Shown in pieces: positions 1 through 7,301 of a stretch of DNA of 64,000 nucleotides (the first letter of the stretch is position 1; each line of letters begins with the position of its first letter). Origin of the DNA: Pseudomonadota bacterium (GTDB lineage: Bacteria; Desulfobacterota; Binatia; Binatales; Binataceae); the NCBI GenBank assembly GCA_021325025.1, contig JAJPHZ010000010.1:1-64000 (forward strand), read 5' to 3'. The notes beneath the pieces were generated by a model, which did no database searches, had not been told where the DNA came from, and saw nothing but the letters and a program-made list of their open reading frames with translations. A program made the position numbers and the translations under genes.

Positions 1-114
1 AATCGCTGCGCGTTGATTCCTCCACTGCGCTTCGCTCCGGTCGGAATGACATGCCAAGCCTTTTGCAACGTCACGCGCTTATCCAGCTCACGCATCCGCC
101 TTCACCCCCCATTC
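1..114. repeat. Left copy of ~114-bp direct repeat
   Basis: Bases 1-114 recur almost unchanged at 670-783, with only a handful of differences. Both copies contain a short motif reading (in reverse) GTCATTCCGACCGGAGCG followed by a GGAATC end, a style of intergenic repeat seen in many GC-rich genomes. The left copy may begin before the window. The two copies bracket the GIY-YIG gene, whose last codons lie inside the left copy. Confidence 0.85.
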
Positions 115-387
115 CCGGCTTAGATCCGACCAAGTCGGATTCATCGACTCGATGAGTGCGAGCTTCTTGCCTCTGCGCCACCGCTTGAGCTGCTTCTCTC
201 GCTCAATGGCTCCGGCGACATCCGAACCTTCCTCGAAATACACCAGCCGATCCAACGAATACTTGTTCGTGAATCCTTCATGGATTTTGTTTTTATGTTC
301 ATAAACCCGGCGGGCCAGGTCGTTGGTTACCCCGATGTAGAGCACGCGGGTACGTCCTGACATGATATACACATAATAGTTCTTCAT
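88..387 (-). CDS. GIY-YIG domain endonuclease-like small protein
   Basis: This 99-residue protein is a single GIY-YIG domain of the UvrC/YhbQ type. Near the N-terminus it has YVYIMS (the GIY-like strand) and LYIGVTNDLARRVYEHK, which carries the YIG strand and the conserved arginine of the active-site helix. A glutamate in the AIEREKQLKRWRR segment fits the metal-binding position. The length is normal for the stand-alone family, often called putative endonucleases and of uncertain role in repair or mobile DNA. The ATG at 387 is preceded by a purine-rich GGAAGCAGG ribosome site. The gene ends inside a repeat that recurs at 670-783, so it sits within a repeat-bounded unit. Such genes are often found among intergenic repeats, and possible mobility is my inference. 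The domain call is firm, the biological role is not known. Confidence 0.85.
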   Translation of the reverse strand: MKNYYVYIMSGRTRVLYIGVTNDLARRVYEHKNKIHEGFTNKYSLDRLVYFEEGSDVAGAIEREKQLKRWRRGKKLALIESMNPTWSDLSREWGVKADA

Positions 388-587
388 CCTGCTTCCTTTT
401 TTTCCGTCGCGCAGCCCTCTCCGCGTGCAATGCTATTTTGCCATCCTCACCAAGGTGCCCTCTTTTGCACAGCGCTATTCCCGACGGAAGCAACCGTCTT
501 CGGTCTCTTCGTTTTGTCACCCCGACCTGAGCTCCTTCGCCTTGTCATCCCGACGGAGCGCCTCTTTCCGTGTTCCTTCCTTTCCTG

Positions 588-720
588 TCATCCCGACCGG
601 AGCGCCCCAAAGGGCGCGGAGCGGAGGGATCAACGCGAAGCGATTCTCTCTGCTCGGCCGTCGCAGGCAAATCGCTGCGCACTGATTCCTCCACTGCGCT
701 TCGCTCCGGTCGGAATGACA
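588..720. repeat. Inverted pair of GTCAT(T/C)CCGACCGGAGCG elements
   Basis: A forward element starting near 588 (TCATCCCGACCGGAGCG, ending with an AAGCGATT segment near 650) is followed by an inverted partner from about 670 to 720, ending in CGGTCGGAATGACA. Folded together they form a long imperfect hairpin. Another partial element (CATCCCGACGGAGCG) lies around 546-562, so the whole 388-808 gap is a mosaic of these units rather than coding sequence. I see no gene in it. Confidence 0.7.
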
Positions 721-783
721 TGCCAAGCCTTTTGCAACGTCACGCGCTCATCCAGCTCACGCATCCGCCTTGACCCCCCATTC
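670..783. repeat. Right copy of ~114-bp direct repeat
   Basis: This is the second copy of the repeat at 1-114. Identity stops abruptly after ATTC at 783, while the flanking bases differ, as expected for a discrete repeat unit. It ends about 25 bp before the stop codon of the PqqD-like gene, so it marks the downstream edge of the peptide-modification cassette. Confidence 0.85.
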
Positions 784-808
784 GCGGTCATGGCTGCCCA
801 AGGTTCTG

Positions 809-1099
809 TCATTCGGGTATCGGTCCATCGCTTATCTGCAAAATCCCTTCACGGGCCAGCTCCTCCACCAGTGCGACGGCGTCCTGATAGGCGGCGTCGG
901 CGTCGACCTCGAATTCACAGGCCACGCGGCGCGCGACGATTTCGCGCAGCGGCGTGACACCGTCGGCGCCGCTCCAGATCGCGCTGGCAGTGGGATTGAG
1001 GCTGAACACGCGTGAATCGCGCACCGCCATCACAATCACCTCCTCGCCCAACATTCGCGCGGCGATGTCGCGGATGGGCCTGACGTACAGCTCGCTCAT
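809..1099 (-). CDS. PqqD family peptide-binding protein
   Basis: This 96-residue protein fits the PqqD family, small winged-helix carriers (RiPP recognition elements) that hold the leader of a precursor peptide while another enzyme modifies it. The family hallmarks are visible: a hydrophobic strand with VFSLNPTASAIW, where a conserved N-x-T/S-A-x-x-I/L-W stretch marks PqqD proteins, then an acidic helix and a C-terminal VEELAREGIL. The ATG at 1099 overlaps the stop of the kinase-like gene by four bases (ATGA), so the two are translationally coupled. It is the last gene of a four-gene minus-strand operon (peptide, peptidase, kinase-like protein, PqqD). There is no radical SAM enzyme nearby, so it more likely serves the kinase-like protein or the peptidase. 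Similar PqqD/HPr-kinase pairs are known from exosortase-associated and lasso-type loci. Confidence 0.85.
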   Translation of the reverse strand: MSELYVRPIRDIAARMLGEEVIVMAVRDSRVFSLNPTASAIWSGADGVTPLREIVARRVACEFEVDADAAYQDAVALVEELAREGILQISDGPIPE

Positions 1100-1887
1100 G
1101 CGATCAACCTCCAGACTTCCGCGTCGGGCCGGAAGCACAGTTCGTGCGCCGGCACCCGCGCGGCAAATTGGCATGCGGACCGGAACAACTCTTGGACCAG
1201 GATGGGATCGGCGGCGAAGAACAGGATATTGCGTAGCAGCATCCGCGCCGCCGCCGCGGGCGCAATCGGACGGAGCTGGTTGTGCGGCGCTTTGGCCAGG
1301 AAGTAAAGGGCACTCAGCGGCGCCGAAACATCTTCGCCGGACACGCCCAGCTCGCCGGCGAACGGCGTCCCGAACGCCATGTAGCCGTTGGCGCCTCGCC
1401 GCACGTAGGAAATCTCGTCGCTCAGTAGCGTGACTTCGGGCGGCGCCAGGCGCGCGATGGTGGTCTTGCCCGCCCCTGATACGCCGCTTAACAAAACGGC
1501 GTGGCCGCCGCACATCGCGCTGGCGGCATGGAGCAGAAAACCGCCGCTTCGCGCCAGCATCAGGCTGTGAATAATCCGCATCACCGAGTCGATCGCGTAG
1601 GGATAGGCTGACTGACGTACCGCGCCGCGTCCCGACGCGGGATCCCAGCACGCCAGGAAATCCCCGCGCCGCATCATCCAACAGCCTGACTCAAAGTTGA
1701 CGTGCAAATCCTCCTCAGGGTCGCCAACCGCACGCGGCTCAACAATCTCAACCTCGAGCCGAATGCCGGCCTGTGTTTGCCTGACAAAGTTGCCATACCG
1801 TTGTTCCAGCATCGCGATGAATTCGCGGTTGTCACTGTGGATCGAGATCAGCAGCCCGCCGATGGCGACGGTGAGATGAGCGGTCAT
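1096..1887 (-). CDS. HPr kinase-related ATPase
   Basis: This 263-residue protein resembles the HprK-related kinases, which share the C-terminal catalytic fold of HPr kinase/phosphorylase but lack its N-terminal sensory half. It shows a Walker A loop LSGVSGAGKTTIA near residue 135, preceded by the family signature LLHAAS, and followed by LLSDE, the acidic Walker B-like motif typical of this group. In lasso-peptide clusters relatives phosphorylate a serine of the precursor; in other clusters the substrate is unknown. The start at 1887 overlaps the upstream peptidase stop by four bases, and its own stop overlaps the PqqD-like start, so the three genes are tightly coupled. Phosphorylation of the 55-aa peptide encoded just upstream is my inference. 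True HPr kinase is unlikely because no ptsH or PTS gene is present. Confidence 0.8.
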   Translation of the reverse strand: MTAHLTVAIGGLLISIHSDNREFIAMLEQRYGNFVRQTQAGIRLEVEIVEPRAVGDPEEDLHVNFESGCWMMRRGDFLACWDPASGRGAVRQSAYPYAIDSVMRIIHSLMLARSGGFLLHAASAMCGGHAVLLSGVSGAGKTTIARLAPPEVTLLSDEISYVRRGANGYMAFGTPFAGELGVSGEDVSAPLSALYFLAKAPHNQLRPIAPAAAARMLLRNILFFAADPILVQELFRSACQFAARVPAHELCFRPDAEVWRLIA

Positions 1888-2402
1888 GGAAACTTGCCCC
1901 CGGCACCTTCCAAAGACTGCAAACCGGTACCATCTAACCGGTTCAAAACCCGATGCACCGCCAAAGCCAGCCGATGAATCAGCTCCGAATGGCGGATTGC
2001 GCACGACAGCACCCGATGCGCCAACGAGAGCGCCGGGCTGACGGGCCGAAACGAACCGTCGGCGCGAATAGTACCTGCAACCACGCCGAGCATCTGCGCC
2101 GCGCTCATCGCGGGATCGCGATGGGCCAGGGCATCGCCGCGCGTGATCCATCGGTGCTCTCCGCCTTGTTGGGCAATCTCGACCACGCGATGCGCCGCCA
2201 ACCGTCCTGCTCGGATGCATACTGCAATTGCCCCTATGGACGGCGTCTGTTTGGCGGTGGGCCGCACCACAATCACATCGCCCGGCCACAGCGCAGGCGC
2301 CATGCTGCTGCCGGTCACCCGGATGCGGACCGTGCACTGCCGGCGCAGCAGTTCCGCCGTCAACTCGCAACCGGCCCGCTCGTAAGTCTCGCCGGCGTTC
2401 AA
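1884..2402 (-). CDS. S24/S26 family peptidase (signal peptidase-like)
   Basis: This 172-residue protein has the S26/S24 serine peptidase core. The nucleophile motif is VTGSSMAPALWPGDVIVV around residue 30, and further on come AAHRVVE and ITRGDA, equivalent to conserved boxes D and E. The histidine of AHRV takes the place of the lysine general base of bacterial type I signal peptidases, which is the arrangement of the ER/SEC11 (SipW) subclass. No clear N-terminal membrane anchor is visible, so it may be soluble or peripheral. An in-frame stop just upstream limits the start to TTG at 2402, or a later codon. The gene begins 15 bp after the stop of the 55-aa peptide and overlaps the kinase-like gene by ATGA. 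Its position makes it a good candidate for cleaving the leader of that peptide; this is inference. Confidence 0.8.
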   Translation of the reverse strand: MNAGETYERAGCELTAELLRRQCTVRIRVTGSSMAPALWPGDVIVVRPTAKQTPSIGAIAVCIRAGRLAAHRVVEIAQQGGEHRWITRGDALAHRDPAMSAAQMLGVVAGTIRADGSFRPVSPALSLAHRVLSCAIRHSELIHRLALAVHRVLNRLDGTGLQSLEGAGGKFP

Positions 2403-2417
2403 CGCACGTGCACCCGC

Positions 2418-2585
2418 TCAGGAGTTTTTCCTGTTAAGCCGGCAGGAGCCTTGCGTGCTGCTGATCTTGCCGCACGTCAGCGCCATCGTTTCGAACACCT
2501 TCTCCTGACGGTACGAGGGCTTCTGATACGGCTTGCGCGGAGGGTTTTCACCGCCGCGATGCTCGCTCTGCTCCGCTTTGTTCAT
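2418..2585 (-). CDS. Candidate RiPP-type precursor peptide, 55 aa
   Basis: This 55-residue frame runs from ATG at 2585 to TGA at 2418, 15 bp ahead of the peptidase gene. Its translation has a charged N-terminal half, then RKPYQKPSYRQEKVFE, then TMALTCGK, and a C-terminal part with a second cysteine and several serines (Cys38, Cys48; Ser42, Ser43, Ser47). The YQKP stretch at residues 20-23 matches the YxxP motif that leader peptides use to dock on PqqD-like domains. The small size, leader/core layout and first position in an operon with PqqD, a kinase-like ATPase and a peptidase all fit a precursor peptide. The ribosome site is weak, and an in-frame stop just upstream restricts the start to the ATG or a TTG two codons earlier. 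I do not recognise it as a named family. That it is translated and modified is inference. Confidence 0.7.
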   Translation of the reverse strand: MNKAEQSEHRGGENPPRKPYQKPSYRQEKVFETMALTCGKISSTQGSCRLNRKNS

Positions 2586-3044
2586 CGTCAATCAACGCGT
2601 CTGCATTTCAGTTGTCATCGGCCGCGATGAAACCGAAGGCGTGTGCCAACCACTGGATTCGACCTGTTTCCGCCTTGTGCGAACGCCAGGCTGTGATGAT
2701 GACTGCAAGCAAACGCCCCCCTTGCAGTGTCAGCGAGACACCCCCCTTAAAAGTGACCTTCAGCATAAGCGCATAGCGCGCCTCAGCACAAGTTGAGCAG
2801 TGATGGATTAAACTTGACCACGCTAATTCAAGCTCCGCAACGGATGGGCGTGTGCGATTTTGTGCTCGAGCAGACTGTTTTACACGGCACTTGGCCCGCG
2901 CGCGCAGGGATTAGGCGCACTTTATCGTCCAGTGAATTTCAGCCTCGTCAACGCTTGTCGAAAACCACTGCCGTTGGGGTTTGATTATGCGCCGATGGCG
3001 TCCCCATAATGAGGCTCAGGTCAGGGGAGGCGGAGGAAGCATCT
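2586..3044. other. Intergenic region between peptide cassette and rnhB
   Basis: This divergent gap should hold the promoters of both the minus-strand peptide cassette and rnhB. I do not find a convincing -35/-10 pair or riboswitch. A 52-codon minus-strand frame (2608-2766) starting MLKVTFKGG ends 22 bp before the peptide gene, but it has no clear ribosome site or recognisable motif, so I do not call it. Two runs of six C flank the segment around 2717-2750. Confidence 0.5.
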
Positions 3045-3677
3045 GTGAAGCGGCGAGCCGACCTGCGCTACGAGCGCAAATTGTGGTTAAGCGGCCTGCA
3101 GGCGGTGGCGGGAGTGGACGAAGCCGGGGTCGGGCCGATGGCCGGTCCGGTGGTGGCGGCGGCGGTGATCTTCGCGCCCGAAACTTTTATCAAAGGCGTG
3201 TATGACTCCAAGCAGGTGCCCGCACCCAGACGCGAGGAACTATACGGCCTGATCGTGCAGCACGCGCGTGCCGTCGCGGTCGGCGTCGCCGAAGTCGCCG
3301 AGATCGATCGGGTCAACATCTACCATGCCACGCAGGCCGCCTGTGCGCGGGCGGTGGCGGCGTTAAGCGTAAAACCTGAGCATGTGCTCATCGACGGACG
3401 CCCTGTGCGCCGGCTTGAGCTGCCGCAAACCCCCATTGTGGGCGGCGACCGCAGATGCTTCTGTATCGCGGCCGCATCGATCATCGCCAAGGTCACCCGC
3501 GACCGGATGATGTGCGAGTGGGACCGGCATTATCCGGGCTACGGTTTTGCCCGCCACAAGGGCTACTGCACCGCGGAGCATCTGGCGGCGGTCGCCCGCC
3601 TGGGTCCCTCGCCGATCCATCGCACCTCCTTCGCGCCGGTCAGCGCCGCCGCACAGCTCAGTTTGAGGTTTGCCTGA
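3045..3677 (+). CDS. rnhB: Ribonuclease HII
   Basis: RNase HII removes ribonucleotides and RNA primers from RNA-DNA hybrids. The protein shows the family core: VDEAGVGPMAGPVV near the start (first catalytic Asp and Glu), VYDSKQ, VLIDG (third Asp) and AASIIAKVTRDRMM (fourth Asp), then the typical YGFARHKGY loop. I prefer the GTG at 3045 (210 residues), because AGGAGG-like GGCGGAGGAAG sits seven bases before it. The ATG at 3009 would add twelve residues and lacks a ribosome site. An unusual point is that the glycine-arginine-glycine motif that reads the RNA-DNA junction is GVG here. All four acidic residues are kept, so activity is likely. The gene stands alone ahead of the pyruvate dehydrogenase operon. 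Confidence 0.93.
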   Translation: MKRRADLRYERKLWLSGLQAVAGVDEAGVGPMAGPVVAAAVIFAPETFIKGVYDSKQVPAPRREELYGLIVQHARAVAVGVAEVAEIDRVNIYHATQAACARAVAALSVKPEHVLIDGRPVRRLELPQTPIVGGDRRCFCIAAASIIAKVTRDRMMCEWDRHYPGYGFARHKGYCTAEHLAAVARLGPSPIHRTSFAPVSAAAQLSLRFA

Positions 3678-3726
3678 CAGTGGCACGTCAGGTGCATTAG
3701 TCCCTGCGCCTGCGGACACCCCGTCC

Positions 3727-3757
3727 TTGCGACGGATTTGGCGATGGCCCCTATAAT
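3727..3757 (+). promoter_or_regulatory. Possible sigma-70 promoter of the pdh operon
   Basis: A perfect TATAAT lies at 3752-3757, 43 bp before the pdhA start, with TTGCGA at 3727-3732. The 19-bp spacing is longer than ideal. A second -10-like TACAAT lies at 3774-3779 without an obvious -35. The location between rnhB and pdhA fits the start of the operon. Confidence 0.4.
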
Positions 3758-3799
3758 CGCGGATGGATCGCGATACAATGTTGGTGAAGGAACACGGAT

Positions 3800-4804
3800 A
3801 TGGCGCTTGAACGCGAACGGCTTGCGGAACGCGCGATGCATCGCCTGGCCGAAGGCGAGCTGCTGGAACTGTATCGGCTGATGACCCTCATCCGCCGCTT
3901 CGAGGACAAGGTGGCCGAGATGTACACCCGCGGCAAGATCACCGGCTTCTGCCATCTTTACGCTGGCGAAGAGGCCATTGCCGTCGGCGCAATCCACGGC
4001 CTGTACGACAAGGACTACGTGGTCTCGACCTACCGCGAGCACGGCCATTGCCTGGCCAAGGGCGCCTCGCCGCGGGCGGTGATGGCGGAGCTGTTCGGCA
4101 AGGCAACGGGAATCTCCAAGGGGCGCGGCGGTTCGATGCATCTGTTCGACCCGGTGCTGCGCTTCATGGGCGGCTACGCGATTGTCGGCGGCGGCCTGCC
4201 GATCGCAACCGGGCTGGCACTGTCCATCGCCTACAAGGAAGACCCCGAAGTGGTGTGCTGCTTCTTTGGCGACGGCGCGCTGCCGCAGGGCGCCTTTCAC
4301 GAAAGCCTCAACATGGCGTCGCTGTGGAAGCTGCCGGTGATTTTCGTGTGCGAGAACAATTTCTACGGCATGGGCACGCTGGTCCAGAACGCGATCTGCC
4401 AGGAGGAACTCTACCGCTTCGCCGACCCCTACAAGATTCCCGGCGTGCGCGTGGACGGGATGGACGTGATCGAGGTTTACGCCGCGGTCAGCGAGGCGGC
4501 AGCCCGTGCCCGCGAAGGCAAGGGCCCCTCGCTTATCGAGGCGATTACCTACCGCTTCCGCGGCCATTCGATGTCCGACCCGGCCGAGTATCGCTCCAAG
4601 CGCGAGGAGCGCATCTGGCAGGAGCGCGACCCGATCAAACGCTTTCGCAATCTGCTCCTGCATGAACGGCGCATCGCACCGGCGGTGCTCGACAAGATCG
4701 ATCAGGAGGAGGCGGCGGTGGTGGATGACGCGGTCAAGTTCGCCGACGAAAGCCCCGAGCCGCCGCTGTCGGAGCTGACCAAAAACGTCTACGTCGAAGA
4801 CTGA
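3800..4804 (+). CDS. pdhA: Pyruvate dehydrogenase E1 component, alpha subunit
   Basis: This 334-residue protein is the alpha subunit of the thiamine-diphosphate-dependent E1 enzyme, which decarboxylates pyruvate and loads the acetyl group onto the E2 lipoyl arm. The ThDP/Mg motif runs from GDG (residues 157-159) to NN (186-187), and the phosphorylation-loop-like YRFRGHSMSDP follows in the C-terminal third. HGHCLAKG near residue 81 carries the active-site histidines. Length is normal for the heterotetrameric (alpha2beta2) type. GAAGGA sits just before the ATG at 3800. The beta subunit starts 17 bp after its stop, and E2, E3, lipB and lipA follow. A branched-chain or acetoin dehydrogenase E1 is possible on sequence alone, but the lipoylation genes and the lack of acetoin genes favour pyruvate. 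Confidence 0.92.
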   Translation: MALERERLAERAMHRLAEGELLELYRLMTLIRRFEDKVAEMYTRGKITGFCHLYAGEEAIAVGAIHGLYDKDYVVSTYREHGHCLAKGASPRAVMAELFGKATGISKGRGGSMHLFDPVLRFMGGYAIVGGGLPIATGLALSIAYKEDPEVVCCFFGDGALPQGAFHESLNMASLWKLPVIFVCENNFYGMGTLVQNAICQEELYRFADPYKIPGVRVDGMDVIEVYAAVSEAAARAREGKGPSLIEAITYRFRGHSMSDPAEYRSKREERIWQERDPIKRFRNLLLHERRIAPAVLDKIDQEEAAVVDDAVKFADESPEPPLSELTKNVYVED

Positions 4805-4821
4805 GCCAGAGGGCTTAATCG

Positions 4822-5796
4822 ATGGCGCTGATCACTTATCGCGAGGCATTGAACCAGGCGCTGCGCGAGGAACTCGACCGTGACGAGCGCGTCTTCATCA
4901 TGGGTGAAGAGGTCGGGTACTTCGGCGGCGCATTCAAGGTCACTGACGGATTGATTGCTGCTTACGGCGAAAAACGCGTGCGCGACACGCCGATCTCGGA
5001 ACTGACAATCGTCGGCGCCGGAGTAGGCGCCGCGATGGGCGGGTTGCGGCCGGTGGTCGAGCTGATGACCATCAACTTCGCCCTGCTCGCGATCGACCAG
5101 ATCGTCAACACTGCCGCCAAGGCCCGCTACATGTTCGGCGGCCAGGCCAAGGTGCCGCTGGTGATTCGCGCCCCCCAGGGCGGCGGCCATCAACTCGGCG
5201 CCCAGCACAGCCAGAGCCTGGAGGCTTACTTCCTGCATTGTCCGGGCATCCGCGTCGCCGTCCCGGCCACCGCCGCCGACGCCAAGGGCATGCTCAAATA
5301 CGCGCTGCGCCAGGAAGATCCAGTGATGTTCCTGGAGCATGAATCGCTCTACGGCCTTAAGGGCGAAGTGCCCGAGGACGGCGAATACCTGGTGCCGTTC
5401 GGCAAGGCCAACGTGCTGCGCGAAGGCAAGGACGTAACCATCGTCTCCTACTCCAAGACCGTGCACGACTCGCTCAAGGCGGCCGAGACCCTGGAGAACC
5501 AGGGCACCGACGCCGAGGTCATCGATTTGCGCACGCTCAATCCGCTGGATATCGGCACGGTTATACAATCGGTAAAGAAAACCGCCCGGGCGGTCGTGGT
5601 CTATGAAGGATGGCTGACCGGCGGCGCGGGTGCCGAGATCGCCAGCCGTATCTACGAGGCCGCCTTCGACGACCTCGACGCTCCGGTGCAGCGCGTGGCC
5701 AGTGCCGATGTGCCGATGCCTTACAACCGGCATCTGGAGGCGGCCGCCCTGCCCTCGCCCGGGCAAATCGTGCAGGCCGTGGAACGTGTGATGTGA
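4822..5796 (+). CDS. pdhB: Pyruvate dehydrogenase E1 component, beta subunit
   Basis: This 324-residue protein is the transketolase-like beta subunit of E1, which completes the thiamine diphosphate site and binds the E2 core. Typical features are FIMGEEVGYFGGAFKVT near residue 25, DTPISELTIVGAGVGAA (the catalytic-side loop), the RAPQGGGHQLGAQHSQ potassium/ThDP loop with its active-site histidine, and the C-terminal VVYEGWLTGGAGAEI. Length matches family members. It lies 17 bp downstream of the alpha subunit and is followed after 47 bp by the E2 gene, in the usual order. Nothing is missing or fused. Confidence 0.92.
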   Translation: MALITYREALNQALREELDRDERVFIMGEEVGYFGGAFKVTDGLIAAYGEKRVRDTPISELTIVGAGVGAAMGGLRPVVELMTINFALLAIDQIVNTAAKARYMFGGQAKVPLVIRAPQGGGHQLGAQHSQSLEAYFLHCPGIRVAVPATAADAKGMLKYALRQEDPVMFLEHESLYGLKGEVPEDGEYLVPFGKANVLREGKDVTIVSYSKTVHDSLKAAETLENQGTDAEVIDLRTLNPLDIGTVIQSVKKTARAVVVYEGWLTGGAGAEIASRIYEAAFDDLDAPVQRVASADVPMPYNRHLEAAALPSPGQIVQAVERVM

Positions 5797-5843
5797 GCGC
5801 TTCGGCGCTGCCGCGCACCGTCAACGTCAAGAGGGTCTCGCCA

Positions 5844-7277
5844 ATGATTGACATCACGATGCCGAAACTCTCCGACACCATGGAGGAAGGCAAAATCCTG
5901 CGCTGGCTCAAGCATCCCGGCGACAAGGTCACCCACGGTGACGCGCTGGCCGAAGTCGAGACCGACAAGGCCGACATGATAATGGAAGCCTTCGACGACG
6001 GCGTGCTGCAGGAAATCATTCTGCCCGAAGGAGAAAGCGCCCCGGTCGGCGCACTCATCGCGCGCATGGCCGCGCCCGGCGAAGAACTCAAGCCAGCCGC
6101 GCCGGCCGCCGTGCCCGGGCCAAAGGCTGAGACCCCCAAAGCCAGGCCCGCCGAAGAATTGCGTCCTGCCGCGCCGAAAAAGCGCGCGGTGAAGGAGGCC
6201 GCCGAAGCCGAGGTGCCGCCCAATGGGGCCGCGCCGCCGGCGCCGCCCGCCGTTGAGGCTGCTGCCGCGCTGGCAGCCGGCGCCGGCGCCGAGACGCACG
6301 CCGCGGAGCCATCCCCAGCCCCTCCCGCACAGGCGCAGCGGCCGCGCGCGGAAGTGGTCGAGATGCGTCCGGCGGCCGCGCCGCGCCCCGCTGCGCCGCC
6401 GCATGAGGCCGAAGCCGCCAAGGTCAAGGCCTCGCCGCTGGCGCGGCGCGCCGCCGAAGAAGCCGGCATCGATCTCGAGCAGGTGCACGGCACCGGTCCC
6501 GAAGGACGCATCACCAAGCGCGACATCGACAACTTTCTGCGCGAGCAGCAGTTGTTCCGTCAGCGCCGCCTGGTCACCCCGCGCGAAGGTTCGCCCGGCA
6601 CCTGGGAAGAGCTGTCCAAGATGCGGCGCACGATCGCGCAGCGCATGGCCGCCTCAAAGCGCGAGATTCCGCACTTCTATGTAACGATGGAGATCGACAT
6701 GGAAGAGGCGGTGCGGCTTAAGAAGTCGCTGGAGGCGACCGAGCTTTTCGACGAGTCGATCACCTTCAACGACATCGTCATCAAGGCCTGCACTCTGGCG
6801 CTGGGACGCTACCCGCGCATGAACGCCAGCTTTGAGAACGACGGCATCCGCATTCATCCGTCAATCAACATCGGGATGGCGGTGGCGGTCGAGGATGGGC
6901 TGATCGTTCCCGTAATCCGGGATTGCCAGCATCTGACACTGCCCGAAATCGCCCGCGCGGCCCATCGCCTGGTCGCCAAAGCCGCCTCGGGCGGATTCAC
7001 CGCCGAAGAGCTGTCGGGCGCGACCTTTTCTATCTCCAACATGGGAATGCTCGGGGTCGAGCATTTCTCGGCCGTGATCGTGCCGCCGCAGGCCGCGATC
7101 CTGGCGGTCAGCGCCATCAGGGAGCGGCCGGTGGTGCGCAACGGCCAGTTGGCAGTCGGCACCACCATGATGCTGACCGTGTCGTGCGACCATCGCATCG
7201 TCGACGGCGTGGTGGCCGGGCGCTTCTTGCAGGAGATGAAGCGCTTTTTGGAAAACCCCGCCAGCCTGCTGGTCTGA
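5844..7277 (+). CDS. pdhC: Dihydrolipoamide acetyltransferase E2 (pyruvate dehydrogenase complex)
   Basis: The 477-residue E2 forms the core of the complex and transfers acetyl groups from lipoamide to CoA. It has one N-terminal lipoyl domain with the modified lysine at ETDKADM (Lys42), a very long Ala/Pro-rich flexible linker (about residues 80-190), a peripheral subunit-binding domain at about 193-230 (SPLARRAAEEAGIDL, then GPEGRITKRD), and a catalytic domain ending in SCDHRIVDG with the catalytic histidine at about residue 450. I chose the ATG at 5844 because it opens directly on the lipoyl domain (IDITMPKLSDTMEEGK); the frame stays open further upstream inside pdhB without homologous sequence. 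The single lipoyl domain and this linker resemble alphaproteobacterial and mitochondrial enzymes. Confidence 0.93.
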   Translation: MIDITMPKLSDTMEEGKILRWLKHPGDKVTHGDALAEVETDKADMIMEAFDDGVLQEIILPEGESAPVGALIARMAAPGEELKPAAPAAVPGPKAETPKARPAEELRPAAPKKRAVKEAAEAEVPPNGAAPPAPPAVEAAAALAAGAGAETHAAEPSPAPPAQAQRPRAEVVEMRPAAAPRPAAPPHEAEAAKVKASPLARRAAEEAGIDLEQVHGTGPEGRITKRDIDNFLREQQLFRQRRLVTPREGSPGTWEELSKMRRTIAQRMAASKREIPHFYVTMEIDMEEAVRLKKSLEATELFDESITFNDIVIKACTLALGRYPRMNASFENDGIRIHPSINIGMAVAVEDGLIVPVIRDCQHLTLPEIARAAHRLVAKAASGGFTAEELSGATFSISNMGMLGVEHFSAVIVPPQAAILAVSAIRERPVVRNGQLAVGTTMMLTVSCDHRIVDGVVAGRFLQEMKRFLENPASLLV

Positions 7278-7301
7278 GCGCGGCGAGGAAAGGAGCATCG
7301 G

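Noticed and set aside
500-800. CRISPR array in the repeat region
   Set aside because: The repeated units are irregular, long and partly inverted, without regular spacers, and no cas gene is present.
1096-1887. Genuine HPr kinase/phosphorylase
   Set aside because: It lacks the N-terminal half and no HPr or PTS gene is nearby; its partners are PqqD-like and S26-like proteins.
2608-2766. 52-codon minus-strand frame upstream of the precursor peptide
   Set aside because: It ends near the peptide gene but has no clear ribosome site and no recognisable motif; in GC-rich sequence such a frame is expected by chance.
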